Notes: generated by a model not told the origin, from the letters alone. A stretch of 64,000 nt of DNA from Spirosoma rhododendri (GCF_012849055.1 NZ_CP051677.1:2432501-2496500), one strand, 5' to 3'; shown: positions 17,581 to 27,927, numbered from the stretch's first letter. Numbers and translations are program-made.

Positions 17581-18836
17581 TCAGACACTCCCGACCGGCT
17601 CCCGCACTACCAGATCCCGTGCCCAGCAAACGTAATATCGACGCACAATGTTGGTCAGCACCTGAATATTGGACAGGTCCGACGCATCGGCAATGTCGAT
17701 TACTTTTCCCGATCGTAGTTTGATATTGATTCGCTCCTGCGAGGGCAGGTAAGCTGCATTGGTAGCCTGCCCTTCGATCAGGAAGTACGATAGTGCGTCG
17801 TCCGATAGCCCTTTCCGGCGCAGCTGGGCTTCCAGTTCGGTCAGTAGTTCGCCGGAGAACGGTTCGGTGGAGAGCATGATTTTGAACAGCCGCCGGTCGA
17901 GCAGCATCTGACTGATCGTGGCCAGTACAAAATCGTCGTGCTGCGCCCACTGCTTCACGCACGACCACACATCGTAGTCATCGAGCTGGGTGAAGGCGTG
18001 CAGGTAACGGGGTTCCCGGCTGAACTGCTCAAGCGATACACTTTCGGCCAGAAACAGGCGGAAGGCGGGCGGGGCAAATACGTCAGCGCCCTGCCGGATC
18101 AGAAAGCGGGCCCGGCGCAGAATCTGCACCAGCATCGATTCGCAGCAGATCGACGTTTTGTGCAAATACACTTGCCAGTACATCAGTCGCCGGGCGTTCA
18201 GGAAGTTCTCGACGCTCAGAATGCCCTTGGCTTCCACGACCAGTTCATCGTCGACCAGATCGAGCATTTTGATGATGCGCTCGGCCCCGATAGCGCCTTC
18301 GGCCACACCGGTATAGTAGCCATCGCGGTTGAGGTAATCCATCCGGTCCATATCCAGCTGACTCGACACGAGTTGATGAAAAAACGGACGCGGGTAGGTG
18401 CCCTCAAACATCTGAATCGCCAGCGATAGCCGCCCATTGAACTGCCGGTTCAGGTCCTGCATCAGCAGCAGCGAGACAATTTCGTGGTTTACGTGATCGA
18501 GCAGCGATGATTCAAGCACGTGCGAAAAAGGGCCGTGTCCCACGTCGTGCAGCAGAATAGCGATCTGCGCAGCTTCGCATTCGTCGTCGCTGATGCGGTG
18601 GCCCTTGCTTTGCAGCGTCTGCATTGCCTGCCCCATCAGGTGCATGGCCCCAGCGCGTGGTGAAAGCGGGTATGCAGCGCACCGGGGTAGATATAATCGG
18701 CCAGACCCATCTGCCGGATACGCCGAAGCCGCTGGAAATACGGGTGTTCGACCAAGTCAAACAGTAGCTCGGTCGGTATCGTGATGAAGCCGTAAACCGG
18801 ATCGTTAAGAATCTTCTTTTTGTTCGCTACTGCCAT
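17581..18836 (-). CDS. HD-domain phosphohydrolase, frameshifted in this sequence
   Basis: Belongs to the HD superfamily of dNTPase-like phosphohydrolases common in Bacteroidota (about 410 residues). The N-terminal 65 codons (VYGFITIPTELLFDLVEHPYFQRLRRIRQMG, then HTRFHHALG) run into a stop. The rest (AMHLMGQAMQTL, LLHDVGHGPFSHVLE, LDMDRMDYLNRDG) continues in another frame. Adding one G to the GGGG run at about 18646-18650 (reading ALGAMHLMG) restores 418 residues. The metal-binding His of RFHHALG and the HD pair of LLHDVGHG lie on opposite sides of the break, so a real frameshift would inactivate the protein. The physiological substrate is unknown. Confidence 0.85.
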
Positions 18837-18922
18837 ATCGCAAAGATACCGCCCTGATGCCGACCGGATAGGAGTGGTTGCTTAAATTTTGTGCTAAACT
18901 GGCTTCGGCTACGAAAAAAGCG

Positions 18923-18930
18923 TAAATTTG
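18923..18930 (+). promoter_or_regulatory. Bacteroidota -7 box of the tRNA gene
   Basis: TAAATTTG matches the Bacteroidota sigma-A -7 consensus TAnnTTTG and lies 31 bp upstream of the mature tRNA end. A convincing -33 TTG at normal spacing is not seen. Confidence 0.45.
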
Positions 18931-18961
18931 CCCTGTCGAATCTGAGCAATCAGGCGACAAC

Positions 18962-19035
18962 GGGCTTGTAACTCAGTTGGTTAGAGTGCCTGACTCATAA
19001 TCAGTAAGTCCCAGGTTCGAGCCCTGGCTGGCCCA
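18962..19035 (+). tRNA. tRNA with CAT anticodon (Met, or Ile2)
   Basis: A 74-nt cloverleaf: acceptor GGGCTTG with CTGGCCC (one mismatch and one wobble), D arm ACTC/GAGT with AGTTGGTTA loop, anticodon loop CTCATAA with CAT at 18996-18998, and T arm CCAGG-TTCGAGC-CCTGG, discriminator A. CCA is not encoded. CAT can be elongator Met or, with lysidine, Ile2; the stems do not settle this by eye. Initiator features (three G-C pairs at the base of the anticodon stem) are absent. Confidence 0.93.
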
Positions 19036-19040
19036 CTTGC

Positions 19041-19076
19041 AAAAAGCACCCGCGTGTAAACGCGGGTGCTTTTTTT
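19041..19076 (+). terminator. Intrinsic terminator after the tRNA
   Basis: The stem AAAAAGCACCCGCG with CGCGGGTGCTTTTT is perfect over 14 bp with a 6-nt loop, followed by more T residues, 5 nt after the tRNA. Confidence 0.92.
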
Positions 19077-19612
19077 ATGGTCTATGCGTATCTATAGGCA
19101 GCTTGACGAGCAGATTTTGATCCAGGCTGAAATAAACTAGCCGAAGTTTACAGAGTATACGGGCTACATCTATTGAGTACTTAGAATGGTTTGAAGCGAA
19201 CTTATCCAGCAATGCACATCCGCTGGTACAGCATATTGTTATATTACTATATTACCCTATTGTTACTTAAAAAGTAGATATAATAAAATAAAGTGTTCAT
19301 AAGAAGTTTTTATATCGTATTCATATACAAATAGTAGCATTTCGTAATCTTTTGTCGCAATTAGCGTAAATACAATGCAGTTTTGCTTCTAGTTGTTCTA
19401 AATGAGAATACGGTAACTAAGACATTCCGCATAGAAGGTATCATGTGAAAATTGATATATGATCATCTAAATGTTTAGCTTATCAGTTACATGCCAGTAC
19501 TATTGTTTAACGCTGTGCACGACGCGTATGAACGATCTACGCTACCGGTTGTACCATGGTAGTTCACTACACAAAACACCGCTCTTTTTTTCAACCTCAA
19601 CTCAATCTGTAT
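19077..19612. other. AT-rich gene-free leader of the adhesin
   Basis: About 535 bp, clearly richer in A/T than the neighbours (for example a run of TATATTACTATATTACCC at about 19240), without a credible ORF, tRNA or strong hairpin. It presumably holds the promoter of the adhesin gene. The base shift suggests horizontal origin or a bent, regulator-rich leader. A second in-frame ATG lies at 19556. Confidence 0.5.
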
Positions 19613-22600
19613 ATGGTCAACTCTACCCCTTTTCTCGTTGATTATGTTACCAACGGAATTTCAAGACGAAGACGACCTCTATGGTTTAACCTGTTTCTGC
19701 TTTTTGTAGTTGCACTGTCTTTCAACACAGCACATGCGCAACAGTATACTGCAAATTTCTCTACACAGCCTACCATCGACAAGTATGGTTTTCCGGCTAA
19801 CTGGCCTTGGAACCCAACAGTCACTGTCACGTTGGGTGGAGTAGACTATTTAATTACTGACGCTATTAACGACAGTTTTGTCTGGACCGGGTCGGCTATT
19901 CGTTTACAACCGGCAAGCACCGTGAGTCTTCATATTAAACGAAAAGACGGGGGGGCGTTCAAGTTCTACGGCGTCAAACTTCAATACACTAATTACAGGA
20001 TCGCCGGTTTCTACGAGTATCCTTTTCTAAGGGCACAATATGCAACAACGGGAGCTGCACAGGCCGATGAATTATATGATGCCGATCAGACAGTAACGCT
20101 TTCGAAGGCAAACGGGGTCGCTGTGACCGGGCAAGGAGTAACGTTGACATTCAGCGGTTTAAATACATTGTACCTGGATGATTTGATTGTTGGACCGGCC
20201 TCGGCAGCAGTTGCTCCGACTGTGACAACTGCTTCTGCTAACGTCAACAGTGTAACTAGTGCTACACTGGGTGGCAACGTTACAGCAGATGGTGGAGCGA
20301 CTGTAACGGAACGGGGTATCGTTTATGTAGCAGGTAGCGGAACGCCAACAACGAGTAATACCAAGGTAGTTATTGGTAACGGGCCAGGTTCTTTCTCCCA
20401 GCAGGTGACAAATTTGACATTGGGTACGACCTACACGGCGAGAGCTTATGCCATCAATTCGATCGGAACCAGTTACGGTAACAATGTGACTTTCACGACC
20501 AACACGACGGTCACATCCATCATTCCCAATGGCACTAGTCCCGCCAATGCAGGTAGCGTGCAGTTTACCGTTACGTTTGCTAGTAGCGTCGCGGGAATTA
20601 CGACGAGTAATTTCGCTACGTCACCAAGTAGCGGCATTACTGGCAGCGGCATCGCGAGCGTCAGTGGCTCGGGTACGACGTACACCGTAACGGTGAATAC
20701 GGGCAGTGGTAATGGTACACTCGGCCTGACGCTGGCCAACGATACCGGCATCACGCCCAGCATTTCCAACGAGCCCTTCACCGGTACTTCGGTCTATACG
20801 ATCGATAAGACGGCTCCGGCCGCGCCAGTAGTCACCATCCCGTCCAACGGCAGCTTCGTATCTACGACAACGCCTACCTACGTCGGTGTAGCCGAAGCCA
20901 GCTCGACGGTGACCGTGATAATTGACGGTTCCAGCATTGGTACCACTACGGCCAACGGGTCGGGTAACTGGTCTTTAACCCCGCCTACGGCTCTAGCTCA
21001 GGGTAGTCATACGGTGCGCTCCACGGCTGCTGACGCGGTAGGTAACGTCAGTTCCAGCAGCAATACAAACAACTTTACGGTGGACTCGGTGCGGCCCGGC
21101 GTGAGTATCAGCTCGTCGGCGGGTGGTAACAACAGCATCACCCGCACTTCACCTATTCCGTTCACGGTTACGTTCTCGGAGAACGTGACGGGCTTCGTGC
21201 AAGGCGGCCTGTCAGTAACGGGTGGCACCGTTTCGGGCTTCTCGGGCTCGGGCACTACCTACACCTTCAATGTGATGCCCACCAGCAGCGGCACCACCGT
21301 GGTAGTAAACGTGGCGTCTAACACGGCCCAGGACCCGGCCGGCAACGGCAACACGGCGGCTCCGCAGTTCAGCATCACTGCGGCCCCCACCATTGTCGTC
21401 TCGCCGGCTACGCTGCCGGACGGCACAGTGGGCGTGGCTTACGCCCAGGCCCTGACGGCCTCGGGCGGTACGGCACCTTACCCGTATGCCATCACGGCCG
21501 GCGCGCTACCGGCGGGTCTGACACTCTCGTCGGCCGGCATAATTTCGGGCACGCCCACGGCTGGCGGTTCGTTCACATTCCAGGTAACGGCCACCGACGC
21601 ATCGGAAGCACCGGGCCCCTACACTGGCGTGCGGAGCTACATGGTCACTATTGCGGCTCCTACTATCACGTTGTCGCCGACTACGCTGCCGGCCGGTACG
21701 CAAGGCACGGCTTATAGCCAGGCCATTGCAGCTTCGGGCGGCACTAGCCCTTACACGTATGCCATCACGGCGGGCGCGCTGCCGGCGGGGCTGACGCTGG
21801 CCAGCAACGGTACGCTTTCGGGCACGCCCACGGCTGGTGGTTCGTTCGTCTTCACCGTGACGGCTACCGACGCATCGGCAGCTCCGGGGCCCTACAGCGG
21901 TGCGTGGAACTACACGCTTACCATCAACGCACCTACAATCACGCTGTCGCCGACTACGCTGCCCGCTGGCACGGTGGGCGCGGCCTACAGTCAGGCTATC
22001 ACGGCCTCGGGCGGCACTAGCCCTTATACGTATGCCATCACGGCGGGCGCGCTGCCAGCGGGCCTGACGCTGGCCAGTAACGGTACGCTTTCGGGCACGC
22101 CCTCGGGGGGTACGTCTACCTTCACCGTGACGGCCAGAGACGCGTCGACGGGCTCGGGTCCGTACACCGGTGCGCGGGGCTACACGGTCACTATTGCGGC
22201 ACCCACCATCACGCTGTCTCCAGCTTCGCTGCCCGATGGTACGCAGGGTACAGCCTACAGTCAGACGTTTACGGCCCTGGGCGGTACGACCCCCTACGCT
22301 TACGCCATAACCAGCGGGGCATTGCCGTCGGGTATGAGCTTTTCGTCGGGTGGTACGCTCTCCGGTACGCCCACGAGCAGTGGTACGTTCAACTTCCGGG
22401 TGACGGCCACCGACGCATCGGCAGCACCGGGCCCGTACAGCGGCTTCCGCGATTATTCCCTGACTATCGCGCCCCAGCCCCAAACATCGACACCCATCGT
22501 GACCTCGCCGACCAACGGGGCACTGATTAACATAACCACGCCCACTTACACCGGTGCGGCCCCAGCGGGCAGTACGGTGACCGTCTACGTCGATGACACC

Positions 22601-25600
22601 AGCATCGGTACCACCACGACGACGGGTGGGGGTAACTGGAACCTAACCCAGCCGACGGCGCTGGCTCAGGGTAGCCACCGGGTGCGGGCAACGGCTCAAC
22701 TCAGTGGTCAGGCGGTGAGTGGTAACAGCAATACAAACACCTTCACCGTGGTTATTCCTGTAACCGTAGCGACGGTAACGCCTACGGCGGTCACCAGCAG
22801 CGGAGCCACACTGGGTGGGAACGTCACCGACGCCGGTGCGGGTACGGTTAGTGAACGGGGCGTTGTCTACGTCGCTGGCAATGGCACCCCCACGACGAGC
22901 GATACGAAAGTAATCATCGGTGCCGGAGTGGGAAGTTTCGCGCAGGCCGTAACGAACCTGACGGCGTCAACGACTTACTCCGTGCGGGCGTACGCCATCA
23001 ACGAGGCAGGTACCAGCTACGGAACCACGCAGACGTTCTCGACCGGGACTTCGCTTTCGATTGGCTCGGTAACGCCGTCGGCGGTTTGTGCGGGGGCAAC
23101 GATCAGTGTTGCGTATACCAGTTCATCGCTGGGTACACCACTACAGCTATACCTCAGCGGGCCATCCAATACCAGCGTGTTGTTGACTACACTGGCGTCC
23201 AGCCAGGCCAGCGGTACGATTACGGCGGCTATTCCGGCGAACCAAGTGGCGGGTCAGTATTCGGTGTACCTCAGCGGGGGCGGCACCACGTCGAGCAGCG
23301 TTAACGTTACGGTGAACGCGATACCGCCTGCACCAACTGTATCTGGTTCGGTTGTATATTGTCAGAATGGTCCCGCCAGCCCGCTTAGCGCGACGCCAGT
23401 TTCCGGGGCAGGTCTTAACTGGTATGGTACCAACGCCATAGGTGGAGTGCCATCCGGTACCGCTCCTGTTCCAATCGTTTCGATACCAGGTACGATAAAT
23501 TACTACGTGAGTCAGACGGCCAACAATTGCGAAAGTCCCCGGGCTGTGATCAGCGTAACTGTCACTCCGTTGCCACAGGCACCATCGACGACGCCGGTCA
23601 CCGTTTGCCAGAATACGACGCCCGTTTCGTTGGCTACTGGTGTTACGGCCTCGCCGGGAGCATCCTTAAACTGGTACATGACGGCAACGGGTGGAGTGGC
23701 GTCGGGGGTTGCACCTGTCCCGCAGACCAATGCGGTTGGGCAGATCACCTACTACGTTAGTCAGGTTATCAATGGCTGTGAAGGTCCCCGGGCTGCAATA
23801 ATTTTCACCGTCAACCCGCTACCTGTTGCGGCTCTGAACAATGACGGACCGCTGAGTTGCGCGAAGCTAACCGTTACGCTGATGGCGGCCAGCGTCCCGG
23901 GCAGCAGCTATCGGTTCAGCAATGGTGCCAGTCAGGTTAGCAGCAGCAACATCGCTACAGTCAGTATGAGTGGCCCTTACAGCGTGACCGTCACTGACGG
24001 CAATGGCTGCTCATCTTCGGCGCAAACGACAGTCGGCAGCGATCAGGATAATCCGCAGGCCAGCCTGACCAACGACGGCCCGCTGACCTGCGCTAAAACG
24101 ACGGTTACCCTAACGGCTGGTGGAAACGGTAGCTACCGGTTTAGCAACGGTGCTACCCAGATCGGCACCAGCAACCTGGCAACAGTCAACACCGGGGGCG
24201 TCTACAGCGTGACGGTAACGGCAACGAATGGCTGCTCGGCTACTGCCCAGACCACCGTTGAAGTAAATACCACCGTCGCGGCTCCCACCCTGACCGCGTC
24301 CGCGCTCAGCACCGAAAATACGCCCATCAGCGTAACGGCCAGCGGGTGTAGCGGCACGATCAACTGGACGGCTACGGGCGGTACCGGTACGGCCAACGGA
24401 TCGGTCTATACCTTCACGCAGGTCGGTAACTATGCACTGACGGCTACCTGCACCGTGGGTACCTGTGTCAGTCCGAGTGCGCCATCGCTGACCCTACAGA
24501 TTCGGCCCGGCGGATTTGCTATCAGTAGTGTTGAGTTGGTTCGTTGTCAGTTGCTCGATGCGGGTCGGGGTCAATACGAAATCAGTCTGACGCCCCAGTA
24601 TAGCGGTCTGAACGGTTCGCCGGTAAGCTTCGGTGTTACCAACGAACTGGCCGCTACCACCGCACCGGGGCCGTATACGCTACGGCTCTACACCGACAAC
24701 GCGACGATTACGCTGGCGGCTACGCAGGCTAACGCCCAGGCCACGTACCGCTATAACTGGCTGGCCGCCTGTAACAGTACGCAACCAGCGCCTAACCGTC
24801 CCCCCGTGGTACAGCCTATTCCCAATCAGGTGTTGGTCGTAGGGCAACCATACCAGCTCGACCTGACGACTTATTTCTCCGATCCAGACGGGCAGACGCT
24901 GACCTTTACGGCCACGGGACTCCCCACCGGCCTGCAACTGAGCGGTAGTCGCATCAGCGGTAGCCCCACGCAGGCTGGTACGTCGACGGTGCAGGTAACG
25001 GCCCTTGACCCGGCCGGGGCGCAGGTCGTGGGCAGCGTAGTCCTCCAGGTTAACCCGGCCCCAGTGACCCCAACACCGGGCATGTTCTCGATTGCGGGGG
25101 TAACGGGTGTGCGCTGCGAAACGCTGAGCGTGGGTGAGCGACGCCTGAGCTTCTCGCCGGTCTATACCGGCCTGACGGGTGCTCCGGTGAGCTTCGGCAT
25201 CACCAACGAACTGGCCATGACCACCGCACCAGGTCCGTACTCGCTCAAGCTATACACCGATAATCCGGTCATTAGCTTGCAGGCTACACAGGGCGGCACA
25301 CAGGCCAGCTATCGTTTCGAGTGGTTAGCGGCTTGCCCGACCAACCCGACCACGCCACCAACGGGTAATCGCCCGCCGACGGTGGGAACCGGGCTGGCTA
25401 ACCAGACGGCGCAGGTTGGTCAGGGCTTTACGCTCTTCATTCCGGCCGGTACGTTCGTTGACCCAGACAACGACCAACTCCAGCTTAGCGTAAGCGGTCT
25501 GCCAACTGGTCTTAACTTCTCGGCGGCTCAGAACGCCATTACGGGCACACCCGTCCAGGCGGGCACGTCGACCATTCAGGTGACGGCGACTGATCCGGGT

Positions 25601-26224
25601 GGTTTGTCGGTCAGCACCAGCTTCGTACTGACGGTTCAGCCCGCTGCGACCACGCCAACGCCGACACCGGGTACGTTCTCGATTGCGGGGGTAACGGGTG
25701 TGCGCTGCGAAACGCTGAGCGTGGGTGAGCGACGCCTGAGCTTCTCGCCAGTCTACACCGGTCTGACGGGGGCACCCGTAAGCTTTGGTGTCACCAACGA
25801 ACTGTCCATGACTACGGCTCCGGGTCCGTACTCGCTCAAGCTATACACCGATAATCCGACCATTACCTTGCAGGCTACGCAGGGCGGCACCCAAGCCAGC
25901 TACCGCTTCGAGTGGCTGGCGGCTTGTGCGACGAGTCCAAATGGTCGTCAGGCGGTGGCCGAAGCCGGTAGTCAGTTAGCTGTTGTTGTGCTGGGCAACC
26001 CGGTGGTCGGGGAGTCGGTCGAGGTGGCGATTCGTGGTGTGGACGGGCAGTCGGTGGAGCTAAGTCTGACAGATCTGGCTGGTAATCGGCTGCATCTGCA
26101 ACGGCTTCCGCAGGTATCGGCTGATGAGCGGGTTATTATTCCCGTTCCGACTCGTCAGGCCATGACCATCCTCAAGGTGAGCACGGCGAATCAGCACCAG
26201 ACAGTCAAGCTGATTCGGCAATAA
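19613..26224 (+). CDS. Giant multi-Ig-domain adhesin with T9SS-type C-terminus
   Basis: A surface protein of about 2,200 residues. RRRRPLWFNLFLLFVVALSFNTAHA is a signal peptide, cleaved before QQY. After an N-terminal region come FN3-like units (TLGGNVTADGG, repeated later as TLGGNVTDAGA), Ig-like units, four about 90-residue putative-Ig repeats (residues about 590-955; each has LSPxTLPxGTxGxAYxQ and ALPAGLTLxxxGxxSGTP), PKD/Ig_7-like units with cysteines, and three copies of an about 85-residue module ending in FEWLAAC or YNWLAAC. The last 85 residues (LAVVVLGNPVVGESVEVAIRG to VKLIRQ) resemble a type IX secretion sorting domain. Met at 19613 is preferred because the alternative start at 19556 gives a very long n-region. 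Likely cell-surface adhesion or gliding; no catalytic domain is seen. Confidence 0.88.
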   Translation: MVNSTPFLVDYVTNGISRRRRPLWFNLFLLFVVALSFNTAHAQQYTANFSTQPTIDKYGFPANWPWNPTVTVTLGGVDYLITDAINDSFVWTGSAIRLQPASTVSLHIKRKDGGAFKFYGVKLQYTNYRIAGFYEYPFLRAQYATTGAAQADELYDADQTVTLSKANGVAVTGQGVTLTFSGLNTLYLDDLIVGPASAAVAPTVTTASANVNSVTSATLGGNVTADGGATVTERGIVYVAGSGTPTTSNTKVVIGNGPGSFSQQVTNLTLGTTYTARAYAINSIGTSYGNNVTFTTNTTVTSIIPNGTSPANAGSVQFTVTFASSVAGITTSNFATSPSSGITGSGIASVSGSGTTYTVTVNTGSGNGTLGLTLANDTGITPSISNEPFTGTSVYTIDKTAPAAPVVTIPSNGSFVSTTTPTYVGVAEASSTVTVIIDGSSIGTTTANGSGNWSLTPPTALAQGSHTVRSTAADAVGNVSSSSNTNNFTVDSVRPGVSISSSAGGNNSITRTSPIPFTVTFSENVTGFVQGGLSVTGGTVSGFSGSGTTYTFNVMPTSSGTTVVVNVASNTAQDPAGNGNTAAPQFSITAAPTIVVSPATLPDGTVGVAYAQALTASGGTAPYPYAITAGALPAGLTLSSAGIISGTPTAGGSFTFQVTATDASEAPGPYTGVRSYMVTIAAPTITLSPTTLPAGTQGTAYSQAIAASGGTSPYTYAITAGALPAGLTLASNGTLSGTPTAGGSFVFTVTATDASAAPGPYSGAWNYTLTINAPTITLSPTTLPAGTVGAAYSQAITASGGTSPYTYAITAGALPAGLTLASNGTLSGTPSGGTSTFTVTARDASTGSGPYTGARGYTVTIAAPTITLSPASLPDGTQGTAYSQTFTALGGTTPYAYAITSGALPSGMSFSSGGTLSGTPTSSGTFNFRVTATDASAAPGPYSGFRDYSLTIAPQPQTSTPIVTSPTNGALINITTPTYTGAAPAGSTVTVYVDDTSIGTTTTTGGGNWNLTQPTALAQGSHRVRATAQLSGQAVSGNSNTNTFTVVIPVTVATVTPTAVTSSGATLGGNVTDAGAGTVSERGVVYVAGNGTPTTSDTKVIIGAGVGSFAQAVTNLTASTTYSVRAYAINEAGTSYGTTQTFSTGTSLSIGSVTPSAVCAGATISVAYTSSSLGTPLQLYLSGPSNTSVLLTTLASSQASGTITAAIPANQVAGQYSVYLSGGGTTSSSVNVTVNAIPPAPTVSGSVVYCQNGPASPLSATPVSGAGLNWYGTNAIGGVPSGTAPVPIVSIPGTINYYVSQTANNCESPRAVISVTVTPLPQAPSTTPVTVCQNTTPVSLATGVTASPGASLNWYMTATGGVASGVAPVPQTNAVGQITYYVSQVINGCEGPRAAIIFTVNPLPVAALNNDGPLSCAKLTVTLMAASVPGSSYRFSNGASQVSSSNIATVSMSGPYSVTVTDGNGCSSSAQTTVGSDQDNPQASLTNDGPLTCAKTTVTLTAGGNGSYRFSNGATQIGTSNLATVNTGGVYSVTVTATNGCSATAQTTVEVNTTVAAPTLTASALSTENTPISVTASGCSGTINWTATGGTGTANGSVYTFTQVGNYALTATCTVGTCVSPSAPSLTLQIRPGGFAISSVELVRCQLLDAGRGQYEISLTPQYSGLNGSPVSFGVTNELAATTAPGPYTLRLYTDNATITLAATQANAQATYRYNWLAACNSTQPAPNRPPVVQPIPNQVLVVGQPYQLDLTTYFSDPDGQTLTFTATGLPTGLQLSGSRISGSPTQAGTSTVQVTALDPAGAQVVGSVVLQVNPAPVTPTPGMFSIAGVTGVRCETLSVGERRLSFSPVYTGLTGAPVSFGITNELAMTTAPGPYSLKLYTDNPVISLQATQGGTQASYRFEWLAACPTNPTTPPTGNRPPTVGTGLANQTAQVGQGFTLFIPAGTFVDPDNDQLQLSVSGLPTGLNFSAAQNAITGTPVQAGTSTIQVTATDPGGLSVSTSFVLTVQPAATTPTPTPGTFSIAGVTGVRCETLSVGERRLSFSPVYTGLTGAPVSFGVTNELSMTTAPGPYSLKLYTDNPTITLQATQGGTQASYRFEWLAACATSPNGRQAVAEAGSQLAVVVLGNPVVGESVEVAIRGVDGQSVELSLTDLAGNRLHLQRLPQVSADERVIIPVPTRQAMTILKVSTANQHQTVKLIRQ

Positions 26225-26240
26225 AGGCAGATCGGCAGAT

Positions 26241-26284
26241 ACGTAAAAGGCCAGCACTGATTCGTCGGTGCTGGCCTTTTACGT
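26241..26284. terminator. Bidirectional terminator between adhesin and hydrolase
   Basis: Perfect 17-bp stem ACGTAAAAGGCCAGCAC with GTGCTGGCCTTTTACGT, between two converging genes, with A/T tracts in both stem bases. Confidence 0.85.
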
Positions 26285-26293
26285 ACTGATGAG

Positions 26294-26941
26294 TTAGGCA
26301 AGTAGGGTGTTAAGAACGGCTGGTTCGACGCGGTGGCCACCGTCGTAGGTCGTTACGAGCAGGTTTGGTACGTCGGCTTTCAGGCGATCAATGTACGTGT
26401 CAGTGTCAGGTAGTCGCTGGAGAAGTTCGTCCTGCAAGCCGTAGACGTAGTGCGTTTCCAGGCCCGCGAGTCGGGCGGGGTTGATGATGTCGGTAAGGCC
26501 GTTGGGAAAGAAGCCTGCCCAGAGAATGAGCCGGTCGACGCGGATGTGGCCATTGTCGATCCATCGGCAGGCCGTTGCGGCTCCCTGCGAAAAACCCAAG
26601 AGCGTAATGTGCAACGGGGCCGATGAGTGGGGGGTAAGGAGTTGGTCGTAAAGCGTGTTGAGGTAGCTGACAAAATCGCTGATTTCGGCGTCGCGGTCTT
26701 CGCGCGTCAGCCACGACGCCCCGATGCGAGTGTAGGTATTGTCGAGGTAGAGTCGGGATAGACCTTCCGGCACCACCACCACGGTCTGCTCGTCGGGCAG
26801 GCCCGTAAACTTGCGGCCAAAATACGACGCCAGCTGCCCGAAGCCGTGCAGGCAGAACCAGACGTTCCGGGTGTGTTCAGAGAACTTGCCGAGCGTGTAA
26901 TAGCGGGCCGTGCGGGCTACGGTCAGGTGGTGTTCGGTCAT
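26294..26941 (-). CDS. Alpha/beta hydrolase (phospholipase/carboxylesterase type)
   Basis: A 215-residue serine hydrolase of the small carboxylesterase/phospholipase group. Seen: oxyanion region CLHGFGQLASYF, nucleophile elbow GFSQG with Ser118, and probable acid and base in VYGLQDELLQ and GGHRVEP near the C-terminus. No signal peptide, so cytoplasmic. Substrate unknown. The Ppx/GppA gene begins only 4 bp upstream of its start on the same strand (the two form a likely operon). Confidence 0.85.
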   Translation of the reverse strand: MTEHHLTVARTARYYTLGKFSEHTRNVWFCLHGFGQLASYFGRKFTGLPDEQTVVVVPEGLSRLYLDNTYTRIGASWLTREDRDAEISDFVSYLNTLYDQLLTPHSSAPLHITLLGFSQGAATACRWIDNGHIRVDRLILWAGFFPNGLTDIINPARLAGLETHYVYGLQDELLQRLPDTDTYIDRLKADVPNLLVTTYDGGHRVEPAVLNTLLA

Positions 26942-26945
26942 GGTG

Positions 26946-27869
26946 TTAGACGAGGCTGCTCAAGATACCTTCTTTCAGCGAATAAGTCGAGGTGCGAATC
27001 TGGCTGATTCCGTATTGTTTGAGCACATAATCAATCAGGCAAACGGCCACGACGATCATATCGACGCGTAGTTCGATCATACCCGGTAGCTGCATCCGCT
27101 CAGTGTGGTTGCGGGTTATGAGCTGACTGTAGGCCCGGTAAAATTCCGCGACGGGCAGCAGGAACGTCGTCTGATCCGGGTCGGGCAGATGCCCTTTCTC
27201 GTGCATGGCGTACATATCGATCAGCGTATCGAACGAACCCGACGAACCGACCAGTACCGTTGGCTGGTACTGATGCACGGCGTTGGCCAGCGGCAAAAGC
27301 TGCTCCTGAAAATAATCGGTCAGCCGCCGGATGCTGCCGGGTGAAATCGGGTCACTGCTCATGAACCGCTCGCGCAGGCGCTGCCCACCGATCTCGAAGC
27401 TTTGTTTCCAGAAAATACGCGACTGATTGCCGAGAATGAACTCGACACTACCCCCGCCAATGTCGATTACGAGCGCGGTCTGCTCATCGAGCGCACCGGC
27501 CGCCCTGACTCCCTGATAGATGTATTCGGCTTCCTGCTCGCCCGACAGTACCCGAATCGGGATGCGCGTCTGGGCAAACACACGCTCGATGAACTCGGCC
27601 TGATTGCTCGCCACCCTAATCGCGCTCGTACCAGTAGCCAGCACATGATCGTCGCCGACGCCGAACTCATCGAGTTTCTGGCGGAAATACGTCAGCACGT
27701 CGAGGGCGCGGCCGATACCTTCTTCCGTAATAAGGCTCTGATTGATGCCAGCCTGACCAATACGGGCGGGTCGACTTTCGCGGAATAGTGTTTCTGTACC
27801 TTCATTCTGCCGATCCGCGATCAATAAATGAAACGTATTGGTTCCTAAGTCGATAATGGCTTGCTTCAT
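26946..27869 (-). CDS. Ppx/GppA phosphatase family protein
   Basis: A 307-residue exopolyphosphatase/guanosine pentaphosphatase-type protein that would remove phosphate from polyphosphate or pppGpp. The actin-like ATPase fold is seen in IIDLGTNTFHLLI (phosphate 1 loop), LATGTSAIRVASNQ, and VIDIGGGSVEF (phosphate 2 loop). It matches the short, single-domain form found in Bacteroidota and lacks the C-terminal HD-like domain of E. coli Ppx. It is transcribed divergently from rpsU, with start codons 58 bp apart, and in an apparent pair with the downstream hydrolase. Confidence 0.92.
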   Translation of the reverse strand: MKQAIIDLGTNTFHLLIADRQNEGTETLFRESRPARIGQAGINQSLITEEGIGRALDVLTYFRQKLDEFGVGDDHVLATGTSAIRVASNQAEFIERVFAQTRIPIRVLSGEQEAEYIYQGVRAAGALDEQTALVIDIGGGSVEFILGNQSRIFWKQSFEIGGQRLRERFMSSDPISPGSIRRLTDYFQEQLLPLANAVHQYQPTVLVGSSGSFDTLIDMYAMHEKGHLPDPDQTTFLLPVAEFYRAYSQLITRNHTERMQLPGMIELRVDMIVVAVCLIDYVLKQYGISQIRTSTYSLKEGILSSLV

Positions 27870-27891
27870 GCCCGCAAATCTATTACCTTTG
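27861..27891 (+). promoter_or_regulatory. Putative sigma-A promoter of rpsU
   Basis: TTG at 27861-27863 and TACCTTTG at 27884-27891 match the Bacteroidota -33 (TTG) and -7 (TAnnTTTG) boxes with a 20-bp spacer, 36 bp before the rpsU ATG. The -33 box lies within the first codons of the divergent Ppx gene. Confidence 0.5.
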
Positions 27892-27927
27892 CCGTCCGGT
27901 TTTAGCTAAAATAGACTTTTTACAACA

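Noticed and set aside
21506..22483. A 325-codon minus-strand ORF
   Set aside because: Antisense to the Ig repeats of the adhesin; it simply reflects the repetitive, high-GC codon pattern.
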